This document shows positions 37,247 to 45,798 of a DNA stretch of 64,000 bases, in pieces. A program made the translations under genes and the position numbers. The notes beneath the pieces were generated by a model. The model saw only the letters and a list, made by a program, of their open reading frames with translations, did not search any database and had not been told where the DNA came from. Positions within the stretch are counted from its first letter, which is position 1. Each line of letters opens with the position of its first letter. This DNA is from Gemmatimonadota bacterium (GTDB taxonomy: Bacteria > Gemmatimonadota > Gemmatimonadetes > Gemmatimonadales > Gemmatimonadaceae), in the NCBI GenBank assembly GCA_014192065.1, contig BJHH01000001.1, positions 124,001-188,000 of the forward strand. The letters run 5' to 3'.

Positions 37247-38497
37247 CTAACTCCGCGATGCCACCAAGGCCGCGACCTCGCGCACCTTGGCATCCACGAT
37301 CGGAGCCTGCGGCAGCACATCTCGCACCACATCGGTTGTCTTGAGGCCGTTGCCAGTAATGCAGATGACGACTTCGTCGTCCGCTGTGAGCCGGCCCTGC
37401 TTCGCCAGCTTGAGCGCCGCGCCGAGCGTTGCGCCGCCGGCCGTCTCGGTGAAGACGCCCGTCGTTTCGGCGAGCAGGCGGATGGCCGAGACGATCTCTT
37501 CATCCGATACGTGGGCGCCCCATCCGCCGCTCTCCACCATCGCGCGTGCGGCGAACGGGCCGTCGGCAGGGTTGCCGATCGCGATAGACCGTGCGATCGT
37601 GTTCGGAATTTCAGGCACGAGCCTCACGCCTCCGCTCTCGACGAGTCGCACGATCGGCGCGCAGCCGCTGGCCTGCGCCCCATAGAGCCGTGGCGATGGA
37701 CCGCTCACCAATCCGGCCGCCTGGAACTCGCCAAATCCCTTCCCGAGTTTCGTGAGCAGCGACCCACCAGCCATCGGCGCGACGACTGCCGTTGGCAGGC
37801 GCCAACCGAGCTGTTCCGCGATCTCGAATGCCATCGTCTTCGAGCCTTCGCCGTAGTAGCCCCGCAAGTTCACGTTCACGATGCCCCAGCCAAACCGATC
37901 GGCGAGCTGTGCGCAGAGACGGTTCACGTCGTCGTAGTGGCCACGCACGCGCACAAGATTCGCGCCAAACACTGCGGTATTGATGACCTTGGCCGGCTCG
38001 AGATCCTCGGGAATGAAGATCCAGGCCGGGAGTCCCGCGCGTGCCGCGTGCGCGGCAACGGCGTTGGCGAGATTACCAGTGCTCGCGCAGCCGATCACGC
38101 TGAGGCCGAGCGCGTGGGCCGCGTTGATCGCCGTGGTGACGACACGATCCTTGAACGACAGCGAGGGCTGTGCGACGGCGTCGTTTTTCACCCACAGACG
38201 CGCGACGCCGAGGTGTGCGGCGAGCCGAGGCGCCTCGATGAGCGGCGTGAAGCCCGTTTCCTTCGAATAAACGGGCTCGCCGATGAACGGCAGCCATTCG
38301 CGATACCGCCAGAGGTTCGGCGCCCGCCGCGCGATATCTTCGCGGTCGGGGAGTACGCGGTCCTTCGGGTACGTCGGTTCGAGCGGGCCGAGGCATTCGC
38401 CGCAAATCGCGTTTGCCTCGGCGGGGTACTCGGTGCCGCACAGCTTGCAGTGCTGGGGCAAAACCTCAAGCGAAGCGATCGATGTCGTGATGGTCAT
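37247..38497 (-). CDS. thrC: Threonine synthase
   Basis: The product is 416 aa from ATG 38497; the open frame to 38641 is not conserved. A zinc-type cluster (CKLCGTEYPAEANAICGEC) precedes the PLP fold, with the PLP lysine in SLSFKDRVV, then GCASTGNLANAVAAHAARAG and CITGNGLKTTDV. It converts phosphohomoserine to threonine. This N-terminal ribbon is common in one subgroup of bacterial and archaeal ThrC. It precedes the formate cluster on the same strand in reverse order and is probably transcribed separately. Confidence 0.92.
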   Translation of the reverse strand: MTITTSIASLEVLPQHCKLCGTEYPAEANAICGECLGPLEPTYPKDRVLPDREDIARRAPNLWRYREWLPFIGEPVYSKETGFTPLIEAPRLAAHLGVARLWVKNDAVAQPSLSFKDRVVTTAINAAHALGLSVIGCASTGNLANAVAAHAARAGLPAWIFIPEDLEPAKVINTAVFGANLVRVRGHYDDVNRLCAQLADRFGWGIVNVNLRGYYGEGSKTMAFEIAEQLGWRLPTAVVAPMAGGSLLTKLGKGFGEFQAAGLVSGPSPRLYGAQASGCAPIVRLVESGGVRLVPEIPNTIARSIAIGNPADGPFAARAMVESGGWGAHVSDEEIVSAIRLLAETTGVFTETAGGATLGAALKLAKQGRLTADDEVVICITGNGLKTTDVVRDVLPQAPIVDAKVREVAALVASRS

Positions 38498-38570
38498 GGT
38501 ATCGTTGGTGATGGAGGCGGGCGATCGGTGCGGGGCGTGTTGGCGGCCGTTGCCCACCCCGCTGGCCCGT

Positions 38571-39749
38571 CTAGTATTTGGGCTGCGTCGGATCGACTTC
38601 GTCGATCCAGCGGTGAATCCCGCCGGCGAGGTTCCACACACGCGTGAAGCCGGCCGCCTGCAGCTGCTGCACGGCCTTCGCGCTTCGAGCGCCAGTGCGG
38701 CATGCCAACACCAGGTCGCGATCTCGTGGGAGTGCCGCGATCTGTGCCGCGAGTAGTCCGAGCGGCACCGCAGTCACTTTCGGGTATTGGGCGATCTCGA
38801 GTTCGTGGGGCTCACGCACATCGATGATGTCGATCTCGCCCTTGGCGAGACGCGCGGCGGCGTCGATCGGCGTGATTTCCGGAATATTGAAACTCACTTT
38901 CGGGTCTCCTCCCACATGCGGCGATCCGCAGAACTGTTCGTAGTCAATCAACGTGGTCAGCGTGCGCGTGCCGCACGCCGGGCAGTTGGGATCCTTGCGC
39001 ACCTTGACGGTTCGGAACGTCGCGCCGAGCGTGTCGATGAGCAGAAGGCGGCCGGCGAGTGACTCGCCGATGCCGAGGATGAGCTTGATCGTTTCCGTGG
39101 CCTGCAGCGTGCCGACGAGTCCCGGCAACACGCCCAGCACGCCCCCTTCAGCGCAGCTCGGTACGAGGCCCGGCGGGGGCGGTTCGGGGTAGAGGCAGCG
39201 ATAGCACGGGCCATCTTTCGTGGCGAACACCGAGGACTGGCCTTCGAAACGATAGATGCTGCCGTACACGTTCGGAATGCCGAGTAGCACGCAGGCATCA
39301 TTCACGAGATACCGTGTCGGGAAGTTGTCGGTACCGTCCACGACGATGTCATAATCCTTGAAGATCCCGAGCGCATTCTCCGACGTGAGCGGCACGTCGT
39401 ACGTCGTGAGTTCGACATGCGGGTTCACTTCGGCAATGCGCTTGCGGGCAGACACGAGCTTCGACGTACCCACATCGCTCGTGCCGTGGAGCACCTGGCG
39501 TTGCAGGTTCGTCACGTCCACGATGTCGAAGTCCACGAGGCCGATGTGGCCGACACCGGCGGCGGAGAGGTAGAGCGCGAGCGGTGAGCCGAGTCCGCCG
39601 GCGCCGATGAGCAGCACGCGCGCGGCCTTCAGCTTACGCTGGCCCTCCACGCCCACGTCCGGCAGGATCAGGTGCCTGCTGTAGCGCAGAATCTCTTCGT
39701 GCGTGAGTGCCGGAAGGTCGCGCGGCGGTTGTTGCGAGTGTGTCACCAT
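38571..39749 (-). CDS. moeZ: MoeB/ThiF adenylyltransferase fused to rhodanese (MoeZ type)
   Basis: The product is 392 aa. The E1-like domain has LLIGAGGLGSPLALYLSAAG for ATP and DGTDNFPTRYLVNDAC, plus zinc Cys pairs CYRC and CPACG. The C-terminal rhodanese domain (~290-390) has IDVREPHELEIAQYP and the active-site loop LACRTGARSAKA. It adenylates and thiocarboxylates the small sulfur carrier encoded immediately upstream (3-bp gap), most likely for molybdopterin synthesis, which the formate dehydrogenase needs. Thiamine or cysteine biosynthesis is an alternative. Confidence 0.92.
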   Translation of the reverse strand: MVTHSQQPPRDLPALTHEEILRYSRHLILPDVGVEGQRKLKAARVLLIGAGGLGSPLALYLSAAGVGHIGLVDFDIVDVTNLQRQVLHGTSDVGTSKLVSARKRIAEVNPHVELTTYDVPLTSENALGIFKDYDIVVDGTDNFPTRYLVNDACVLLGIPNVYGSIYRFEGQSSVFATKDGPCYRCLYPEPPPPGLVPSCAEGGVLGVLPGLVGTLQATETIKLILGIGESLAGRLLLIDTLGATFRTVKVRKDPNCPACGTRTLTTLIDYEQFCGSPHVGGDPKVSFNIPEITPIDAAARLAKGEIDIIDVREPHELEIAQYPKVTAVPLGLLAAQIAALPRDRDLVLACRTGARSAKAVQQLQAAGFTRVWNLAGGIHRWIDEVDPTQPKY

Positions 39750-39752
39750 CGG

Positions 39753-40025
39753 TCAGCCACCTGCGATCGCTGGAACGACCGTCAGTTCGTCGCCATCGTT
39801 TACCGTCGCGGCGAACCCACCGTGAAACCGGATGTCTTCGTCGTTCAGGTAGAAGGTCACGTACGGATAGGGCTCGCCGCTGGCGTCGCGAAGGCGGGGC
39901 TCGAGTGCCGGGTAGCGTGCGGACACATCGGCAACAAGTTCGCCGACAGTGGCGCCGGTCACCTCGAGCTGCTTGGCATCGGCCAGCTTGGCGAGAATGG
40001 CGGGGAGGAACAGTGTGGCGGGCAT
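39753..40025 (-). CDS. Ubiquitin-like sulfur carrier (MoaD/ThiS family)
   Basis: The product is 90 aa with a beta-grasp pattern and the required C-terminal Gly-Gly (DELTVVPAIAGG), which is activated by the adjacent MoeZ-type enzyme. FLNDEDIRFHGG-type spacing and length favour MoaD-like or CysO-like carriers. The pair forms an operon with panB upstream. Confidence 0.9.
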   Translation of the reverse strand: MPATLFLPAILAKLADAKQLEVTGATVGELVADVSARYPALEPRLRDASGEPYPYVTFYLNDEDIRFHGGFAATVNDGDELTVVPAIAGG

Positions 40026-40052
40026 GATGGTCTCGATTGAAAAGAAGTGGTG

Positions 40053-40988
40053 TTAGGTCGTGTGTAGGAGCGGACGGGTCGGTGCGCCAACGGGCACCGC
40101 GATGTCGGCGAGTGGATCGGAATCGGTGTGCCATCCGCTCGCATCGGCGGCGTAGCAATGCCGCTCGGCCGGGAAGGCGCCGCCGCGGACCTGCGCGGCA
40201 TATTCGCCAAACGCCTGCGTCACCACGGCGTCGAGCGATGCTAGGCGCGACACGAACCGCGGCGTGATGTCGCCAACGAAGTTGCCGAGCAGGTCGTGCG
40301 AGATGACCAGCTGTCCGTCCACGTCGGGGCCCGCGCCGATGCCGTACACCGGGATCGAGAGCTGGGCCCTGATGAGCGCGGCGCTTTCGGGCGGAACCGC
40401 TTCGAGGAGAATTGCGAATGCGCCGGCCGCCTCGAGTGCGCGCGCATCTTCGGCAATGCGCTCGGCGGCTGCGCGCGTCTTCCCCTGCACCCGGTAGCCG
40501 CCCTGCTGGCCGAGCGATTGCGGCGTGAGCCCGAGGTGGCCCATCACGGCGATGCCGGCGTCCGCGATGGCGCGCACACGATCGGCGACGCGGGCGCCAC
40601 CTTCGAGTTTCACGGCGTCGCAGCCCGCGGTGAGAAAGGCGCCCGCATTGCGGATCGCCTCTTCGTTCGACACCTGGTACGAGAGAAACGGCAGGTCGCC
40701 GATCACGAGCGCCCGCTGGGCTCCGCGCGCCACGGCCTTCGCGAAGATGAGCATTTCGTTCATGCCAACGCCGAGCGTGTTCGGGAGTCCGAGCACCGTC
40801 ATGGCGGCGGAATCGCCAACGAGGATGACGTCGACTCCGGCGCGATCGGCGAACACTGCCGTCGGGTAGTCGTACGCCGTCACGCAGACCGCCTTCTCCC
40901 CGCGCTGCTTGAGACCGCGCAGTGTCACGACGCTGACCTTCTTCCTGGCGCCGTCCTTCGTGTGCAAGCGCACGTTCTGTTCACGCAT
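40053..40988 (-). CDS. panB: 3-methyl-2-oxobutanoate hydroxymethyltransferase
   Basis: The product is 311 aa, slightly longer than typical. VCVTAYDYPTAVFADRAGVD, LVGDSAAMTVLGLPNTLGV, DLPFLSYQVS, AVKLEGGARVADRVRAIADA, VMGHLGLTPQSLGQQGGYRV and GIGAGPDVDGQLVISHDLLG are the full PanB series. It makes ketopantoate for coenzyme A from 2-oxoisovalerate and methylene-THF. It lies 27 bp upstream of the sulfur carrier on the same strand. The last ~40 residues are an unconserved tail. Confidence 0.95.
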   Translation of the reverse strand: MREQNVRLHTKDGARKKVSVVTLRGLKQRGEKAVCVTAYDYPTAVFADRAGVDVILVGDSAAMTVLGLPNTLGVGMNEMLIFAKAVARGAQRALVIGDLPFLSYQVSNEEAIRNAGAFLTAGCDAVKLEGGARVADRVRAIADAGIAVMGHLGLTPQSLGQQGGYRVQGKTRAAAERIAEDARALEAAGAFAILLEAVPPESAALIRAQLSIPVYGIGAGPDVDGQLVISHDLLGNFVGDITPRFVSRLASLDAVVTQAFGEYAAQVRGGAFPAERHCYAADASGWHTDSDPLADIAVPVGAPTRPLLHTT

Positions 40989-41006
40989 CGCAATGTCCTC
41001 AAACGC

Positions 41007-41045
41007 AAAAAGGCCATTTCCCGGGATCTTCGATGGGAAACGGCC
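41007..41045 (-). terminator. Terminator on the minus strand after the D-amino-acid enzyme
   Basis: GGCC and TTTCCC arms pair with GGGAAA and GGCC across a loop with one mismatch. On the minus strand the stem is followed by five T. It separates the gene ending at 41250 from panB. The intervening 41046-41249 holds nothing else recognised. Confidence 0.65.
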
Positions 41046-41249
41046 GCCTTAAACAAAATCGCCGGGGCAGAAAAGAGCGCCGCCCGGCGGTCGCGTTTTT
41101 AGCATTTATTTTACGTGGCTGCAATAGGCGGCAAATGACCACGACTTCAATTGTGACGGACATTACCTGGTGAGCGCCCGTGTTGTCAAGGCGGAGTCGA
41201 CACGCCGATGCACCCGATTCGCTCGCTGGGGCTGCCCCGACCAAAGCGG

Positions 41250-42401
41250 CTACGTGCCGGACTGCCCCTCTCGGCCGCGCGCGTTCACACGTTCGACACT
41301 CACGACGGCTCCGCCGCGGACGAACAGTGCCTCATCGAAATTGTTCACCGTCGGGCAGACATGCTTCGGCGTGAGTAATAGTTGCGTGCCAATCGGTGGG
41401 AGCGGCGATCCTGCCGGTACATCAATCGGGAGATGCTCTTCGCTTGGTCGCGCAGGGTTCCACTCTGGATGACCGACCACCGCACAGGTCGGCACGCCGG
41501 CGTCGGCCGCGACCGACTTGTGGCCCGCATCGCAGGTGAATCGCGTGGACGTGGGGTGGCTGACGACCGTGGCGAGCACATGCACCGCCTCAGACAGTCC
41601 CCACGAGGGCGGGAGCTGCGCGAGGCTGGTCGTGTCGTTGTAGACGACCGTGCCGGGTGAGATCTGCACATCGGTCGGCCAGGCGGCGAATCCTGCGTAC
41701 GTCGCGGCGGATGACGTGGCCGGGGTGCCCGCCACGATGACCTCGGGGACGGCGATGCCGCGCTCCGTGAGTGCACGCACCAACATCCCGAGTGCGTCGT
41801 AGCCCTCGTGTGCGGCGTGGGCGCGCGCGGCGAGGTCGTCGAACGAATGCATATGTCCGTCGTACCAGTGCAGGCCGCGAAGGGTGCAACCCACCGCCGC
41901 GATCGCATGGGCGAGCGTGGTGAGGCGCGCGACGTCCGGCGTGCCACCAGTTCGGTTCATGCCAGAGTTGAGGTCCACGAACAGGCCGAGCCCAGACCCG
42001 CGCCAGCTCTCGAGGTGGGCTTCAGTCTCGATGAGCGCGGTGATGCGCGCGGCGGGATGCGCTGTGGCGAGTTCGCGGATTCGCGCGGCGTTCGCACCGA
42101 CGTGGGGGAACGATACCAGCACGTCGCGCGCCCCGATGTCGAGCAGCGCCTTGAGTTCCAGCGTTGTGGCGCACTTGAAGCGCGTGAGGCCGGCGTCACA
42201 CATCATCTGCATGACGGATCCGACTTTGGCCGTCTTCACGTGAGGCCGCCAGCGTCGCGCGTCACCGCCGAGTTGTGCGACGATCGCATGGACGTTTGCG
42301 GTCACACGATCGGGGTCGATCAGCAGCGCCGGCGTTCTGACTCCGGCAAAGAGTTCAGTGACGCGATATCCCTCGAACGTGAAGGTCGTGGTCACGTACA
42401 T
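41250..42401 (-). CDS. D-threonine aldolase / D-serine dehydratase-like enzyme
   Basis: The product is 383 aa from ATG 42401 (GGAG upstream); the frame extends to 44186 only because the opposite strand is coding. The alanine-racemase-fold barrel has the PLP lysine in RWRPHVKTAKVG, then DLNSGMNRTGG and LHWYDGHMHS. The C-terminal domain carries a metal site in CDAGHKS and LTPKHVCPTVNNFDEA. Family members cleave D-threonine or dehydrate D-serine. The precise substrate is not fixed by sequence. Confidence 0.85.
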   Translation of the reverse strand: MYVTTTFTFEGYRVTELFAGVRTPALLIDPDRVTANVHAIVAQLGGDARRWRPHVKTAKVGSVMQMMCDAGLTRFKCATTLELKALLDIGARDVLVSFPHVGANAARIRELATAHPAARITALIETEAHLESWRGSGLGLFVDLNSGMNRTGGTPDVARLTTLAHAIAAVGCTLRGLHWYDGHMHSFDDLAARAHAAHEGYDALGMLVRALTERGIAVPEVIVAGTPATSSAATYAGFAAWPTDVQISPGTVVYNDTTSLAQLPPSWGLSEAVHVLATVVSHPTSTRFTCDAGHKSVAADAGVPTCAVVGHPEWNPARPSEEHLPIDVPAGSPLPPIGTQLLLTPKHVCPTVNNFDEALFVRGGAVVSVERVNARGREGQSGT

Positions 42402-42545
42402 GTCTGGCTCCAAAAGGCGGTCTCGAATCGTGGCGACTCGCGGTCGTGAACCGTGGTGACTCGCGCTCTTGAACGCTAGCGTGATGCGCTGCATATACAA
42501 CGAGCAGATCCATCCGTACGGCCTCTCACCCTCCGGGGATTCGGT

Positions 42546-44867
42546 ATGACATTGCCTGCTACGCAGCGCTTCGTTCGGACCGCATTGTTCCTGGCCTTCA
42601 GTGTCGCCTCCGGTGCGGGCGCGCAGGGGACCGCCGCCGACTATACGCGCGCCGAAACGCTTCGCCAGCGACTCGACGGATTGGTCGTGGATGCCGCCGA
42701 GCCGGCCAACTGGATTGGCGCCACGAGCCGCTTCTGGTACCGGAAGTCGGTCAAGGGTGGCAACGCGTTCGTGCTCGTAGACGCCGCGACGCTGCAGAAG
42801 AAACCCGCCTTCGATCACGCCGCCGTGGCCGCCTCGCTCGCCTCCGGCCTTAGCCGCGCGGTGACACCGACAAACCTTCCGTTCAGCACCGTGGCGTTCA
42901 GTGCGGACGGCGCGAGTTTTGAGGCGACGGTGGATACCGAGCGGTGGACCTGCTCGGTGGCCGAATCGCGCTGCGCGCGCGCACCGGCGCTTGGCGGACG
43001 CGGTGGTCGCGGGTTGGGCGGTGGCCGTCTGTTCGGTGGCGGACTGTACGGTGATCCGCCGCCGCCGAACACCGCACCGCGCACCTCGCCTGATCGGAAG
43101 TGGGAGGCGGTCGTGCTGAACCACAATGTGTTCGTCTCCGCGTCGGGCACGCGCGACCTGATCCGCCTCTCCACCGATGGCAGCGAGGCAGACGCGTACG
43201 ACATCCGTTCGTTCTCGTGGTCGCCGGACTCGCGAAAACTCGCCGCGTACCGCATCCGGTCGGGATTCAGGCGCGAGGTGCACTACGTGCAATCGAGTCC
43301 CGAGGATCAGATCCAGCCGAAAGACGTGAAGCGGCTCTACAGCAAGCCCGGCGACGTGCTCGACATCGAACAGCCGGTGATCTTTGACATCGCGGCGCGG
43401 AAGCAGGTGGTCGTATCGAATGCGCTCTTTCCGAACGCGTACACCATGTCGGCGTTGGCGTGGCGCGCCGATGGCCGGTCCGTGACTTTCGAGTACAACC
43501 AGCGTGGCCATCAGGTCTTTCGCCTGATCGAGGTCAACGCGAACACCGGCGCCGCGCGCGCCATCGTGAACGAACAGACACCGGACCACTCCTTCTTTGA
43601 GTATTCGGCCAAGCTCTTCCGCTTCGACCTCGGCGACGGCGCCGAGACCGTCTGGATGTCGGAGCGCGACGGGTGGAATCACCTCTACCTGTACGACGGC
43701 GCGACGGGTCAGGTAAAGAATCAGGTGACGCGCGGCAACTGGCTCGTGCGCGGCGTGGACCGCGTGGACAGCACGGCACGCCAGGTCTGGTTCCGCGCGA
43801 GTGGGATGTACGCAGGCAAGGACCCGTATTTCATCCACTCGTATCGGATCAATCTCGACGGCACGGGCCTCACGACTTTCACCGAGGCCGACGCCAATCA
43901 CACCGTGCGGTTCTCGGCAGATAACCAGTACTACGTCGACACGTACTCTCGCGTGGACCTGCCGCCGGTGAGTGAACTGCGTCGCACAAGCGACCAGGCG
44001 CTGCTGCTCGCGCTCGAGAAGGGTGACGCGACCGCGCTGCTCGCGACCGGGTGGAAGCCGCCAGAGGCGTTCGTCGGCAAGGGGCGCGACGGCAGGACCG
44101 ACATCTACGGTGTGATCGTGCGCCCCACGAACTTCGACGCCAAAAGGAAGTATCCGGTGATCGAATACATCTACGCCGGACCGCACGACTCATTCGTCCC
44201 CAAGAACTGGGGTGTGCAGTTCGGCATGCAGGCGCAGGCCGAGCTCGGGTTCATTGTGTCGCAGGTCGACGGCATGGGCACATCGAACCGGTCGAAAGCG
44301 TTTCACGACGTGGCGTGGCGAAATATCGGCGACGCCGGATTCCCTGACCGGATTCTCTGGCACAAGGCGATCGCCACGAAGTATCCGTGGTACGACGTAT
44401 CCCGGGTTGGCATCTACGGTGGCTCAGCCGGCGGGCAGAACGCGATGGGTGCGCTGCTCTTCCATCCGGAGTTCTACAAGGCGGCGGTGAGCTTCGCGGG
44501 CTGCCACGATAACCGGATGGACAAGATCTGGTGGAACGAGCAGTGGATGGGCTGGCCGATCGGGGCGCAGTACGACTCGTCCTCCAACGTCGTCAACGCC
44601 GCCAAGCTGCAGGGCAAGCTGCTGCTCCTCGTCGGTGAACTCGATGAGAACGTGGATCCGTCATCCACGCTCCAGGTCGCGAACGCGCTGATCAAGGCGA
44701 ACAAGAGCTTCGACTTCTTCATCTTCCCGGGCGGCGATCACGCGGCGGGCCGGCGTGGCGTGCTGCAGCCGTATGGCGATGGCAAGCAGTGGGATTACTT
44801 CGTGCACCACCTGATTGGCGCGGAGCCGCCGAACAGAAACGGGCTGGCGTCGGCGCCAAAGCCGTAA
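42546..44867 (+). CDS. Secreted S9 (dipeptidyl peptidase IV-type) peptidase
   Basis: The product is 773 aa with a signal peptide ([17 protein letters not shown]). The N-terminal beta-propeller includes a Gly-rich insert ([17 protein letters not shown]). The C-terminal alpha/beta-hydrolase domain has the catalytic Ser in [12 protein letters not shown], Asp in [12 protein letters not shown] and His in [11 protein letters not shown]. It would remove dipeptides or cleave oligopeptides in the periplasm. It is divergent from the D-amino-acid enzyme. Confidence 0.92.
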   Translation: MTLPATQRFVRTALFLAFSVASGAGAQGTAADYTRAETLRQRLDGLVVDAAEPANWIGATSRFWYRKSVKGGNAFVLVDAATLQKKPAFDHAAVAASLASGLSRAVTPTNLPFSTVAFSADGASFEATVDTERWTCSVAESRCARAPALGGRGGRGLGGGRLFGGGLYGDPPPPNTAPRTSPDRKWEAVVLNHNVFVSASGTRDLIRLSTDGSEADAYDIRSFSWSPDSRKLAAYRIRSGFRREVHYVQSSPEDQIQPKDVKRLYSKPGDVLDIEQPVIFDIAARKQVVVSNALFPNAYTMSALAWRADGRSVTFEYNQRGHQVFRLIEVNANTGAARAIVNEQTPDHSFFEYSAKLFRFDLGDGAETVWMSERDGWNHLYLYDGATGQVKNQVTRGNWLVRGVDRVDSTARQVWFRASGMYAGKDPYFIHSYRINLDGTGLTTFTEADANHTVRFSADNQYYVDTYSRVDLPPVSELRRTSDQALLLALEKGDATALLATGWKPPEAFVGKGRDGRTDIYGVIVRPTNFDAKRKYPVIEYIYAGPHDSFVPKNWGVQFGMQAQAELGFIVSQVDGMGTSNRSKAFHDVAWRNIGDAGFPDRILWHKAIATKYPWYDVSRVGIYGGSAGGQNAMGALLFHPEFYKAAVSFAGCHDNRMDKIWWNEQWMGWPIGAQYDSSSNVVNAAKLQGKLLLLVGELDENVDPSSTLQVANALIKANKSFDFFIFPGGDHAAGRRGVLQPYGDGKQWDYFVHHLIGAEPPNRNGLASAPKP

Positions 44868-44906
44868 AGCAGGCGCTACGCCGCCTTACCCGTTGCCCTT
44901 CACGCG

Positions 44907-45584
44907 TTACGGGGCTTTGATCCGCGTGTAGTTCGCCTCGATCTTCCGCACGTAGCCAAGGGTCTCGCGGTATCGCCACCGCGGGACTTCGGGCGCGATC
45001 GCTTCGATGCTGGTCCAGCGCGCCGGTTCGAGTTGCTTGGCGATCGCGGCAGCGTGCGCCCTGGCGATGTTGCCCTCGCCGGCGTTGTAGCTCCCGAACA
45101 TGAATCGCAGGCGCTCTGAGTCGGGCACCGTGGGTAGCCAGAGCTTCCAGAGGTGGCGATTGTGCATGATCCCCGCGGCAATGTTCCACTCGGGGTTGTC
45201 GATACGGTCAAACTCGGGTCGGACCGTCTGGATTGCCGCGAAGGTGGACGGCATCAACTGCATGAGTCCGCGTGCACCCACCCAGCTGGTCGCCGTCGAG
45301 TCGAGATTGCTCTCGGCCATCGCCTGCGCCTTGAACTGGCGCCAGTCGAATCCGATGCCGAAATAGCGCTTGGCGTACTTCTTGAACATCGGGTCGTACC
45401 GCTCGGCGCGGCGCGCATTCTCGCGAGCAGCGGTGGCCTTGGCGAGTGGGCCGGTGGAGCGCTCGGGGGCGGGGGTCTGCGCGGCGGCCTGCTGTGGAAC
45501 TTGACCGCAGATCACGCAGAACATGCAGACCAGCGAACGCAACGTCACGACGACACGCAGTGAACCGGGCAGGGCGGTGGTCAA
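44907..45584 (-). CDS. Lytic transglycosylase (SLT domain)
   Basis: The product is about 225 aa with a hydrophobic N-terminal export segment. The lysozyme-like SLT domain has the catalytic Glu in FKAQAMAESNLDS, then GARGLMQLMPSTF, FGSYNAGEGNI and a final YVRKIEANY. It cleaves peptidoglycan. The start is uncertain; TTG 45584 overlaps the DUF350 stop (TTGA) and implies coupling, but a GTG or ATG within the next 25 codons is possible. Confidence 0.85.
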   Translation of the reverse strand: MTTALPGSLRVVVTLRSLVCMFCVICGQVPQQAAAQTPAPERSTGPLAKATAARENARRAERYDPMFKKYAKRYFGIGFDWRQFKAQAMAESNLDSTATSWVGARGLMQLMPSTFAAIQTVRPEFDRIDNPEWNIAAGIMHNRHLWKLWLPTVPDSERLRFMFGSYNAGEGNIARAHAAAIAKQLEPARWTSIEAIAPEVPRWRYRETLGYVRKIEANYTRIKAP

Positions 45585-45784
45585 TTCAGCGCATTGCCGA
45601 TGATCAGCGCGATGGAGATGAAGAGCGCGCCGATAAAGATGGCCACCGCGACATTGCCCTTCTTGAGCTCCTCCGCAAAGTCCACCTTGGGCGTGAGTAT
45701 GTCGAAGACGCGGTACGCAAACCACATCAGCACCACGCCGAGGATGGCGTAGCCGAAGTTGAGGCCGATGACGGACAGTTCCAT
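45581..45784 (-). CDS. DUF350 membrane protein
   Basis: The product is 67 aa with two membrane segments (NFGYAILGVVLMWFAYRVFD and AVAIFIGALFISIALIIG). This is a one-repeat form of the DUF350 family, whose function is unknown. It lies 14 bp after the M14 peptidase gene and is coupled to the transglycosylase. Confidence 0.82.
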   Translation of the reverse strand: MELSVIGLNFGYAILGVVLMWFAYRVFDILTPKVDFAEELKKGNVAVAIFIGALFISIALIIGNALN

Positions 45785-45798
45785 GATCTCCTCTGGAG

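Noticed and set aside
42402-44186. Long minus-strand extension of the D-amino-acid enzyme (978-codon frame)
   Set aside because: It lies opposite the S9 peptidase gene and is an antisense effect of GC-rich codon use; homology begins at 42401.
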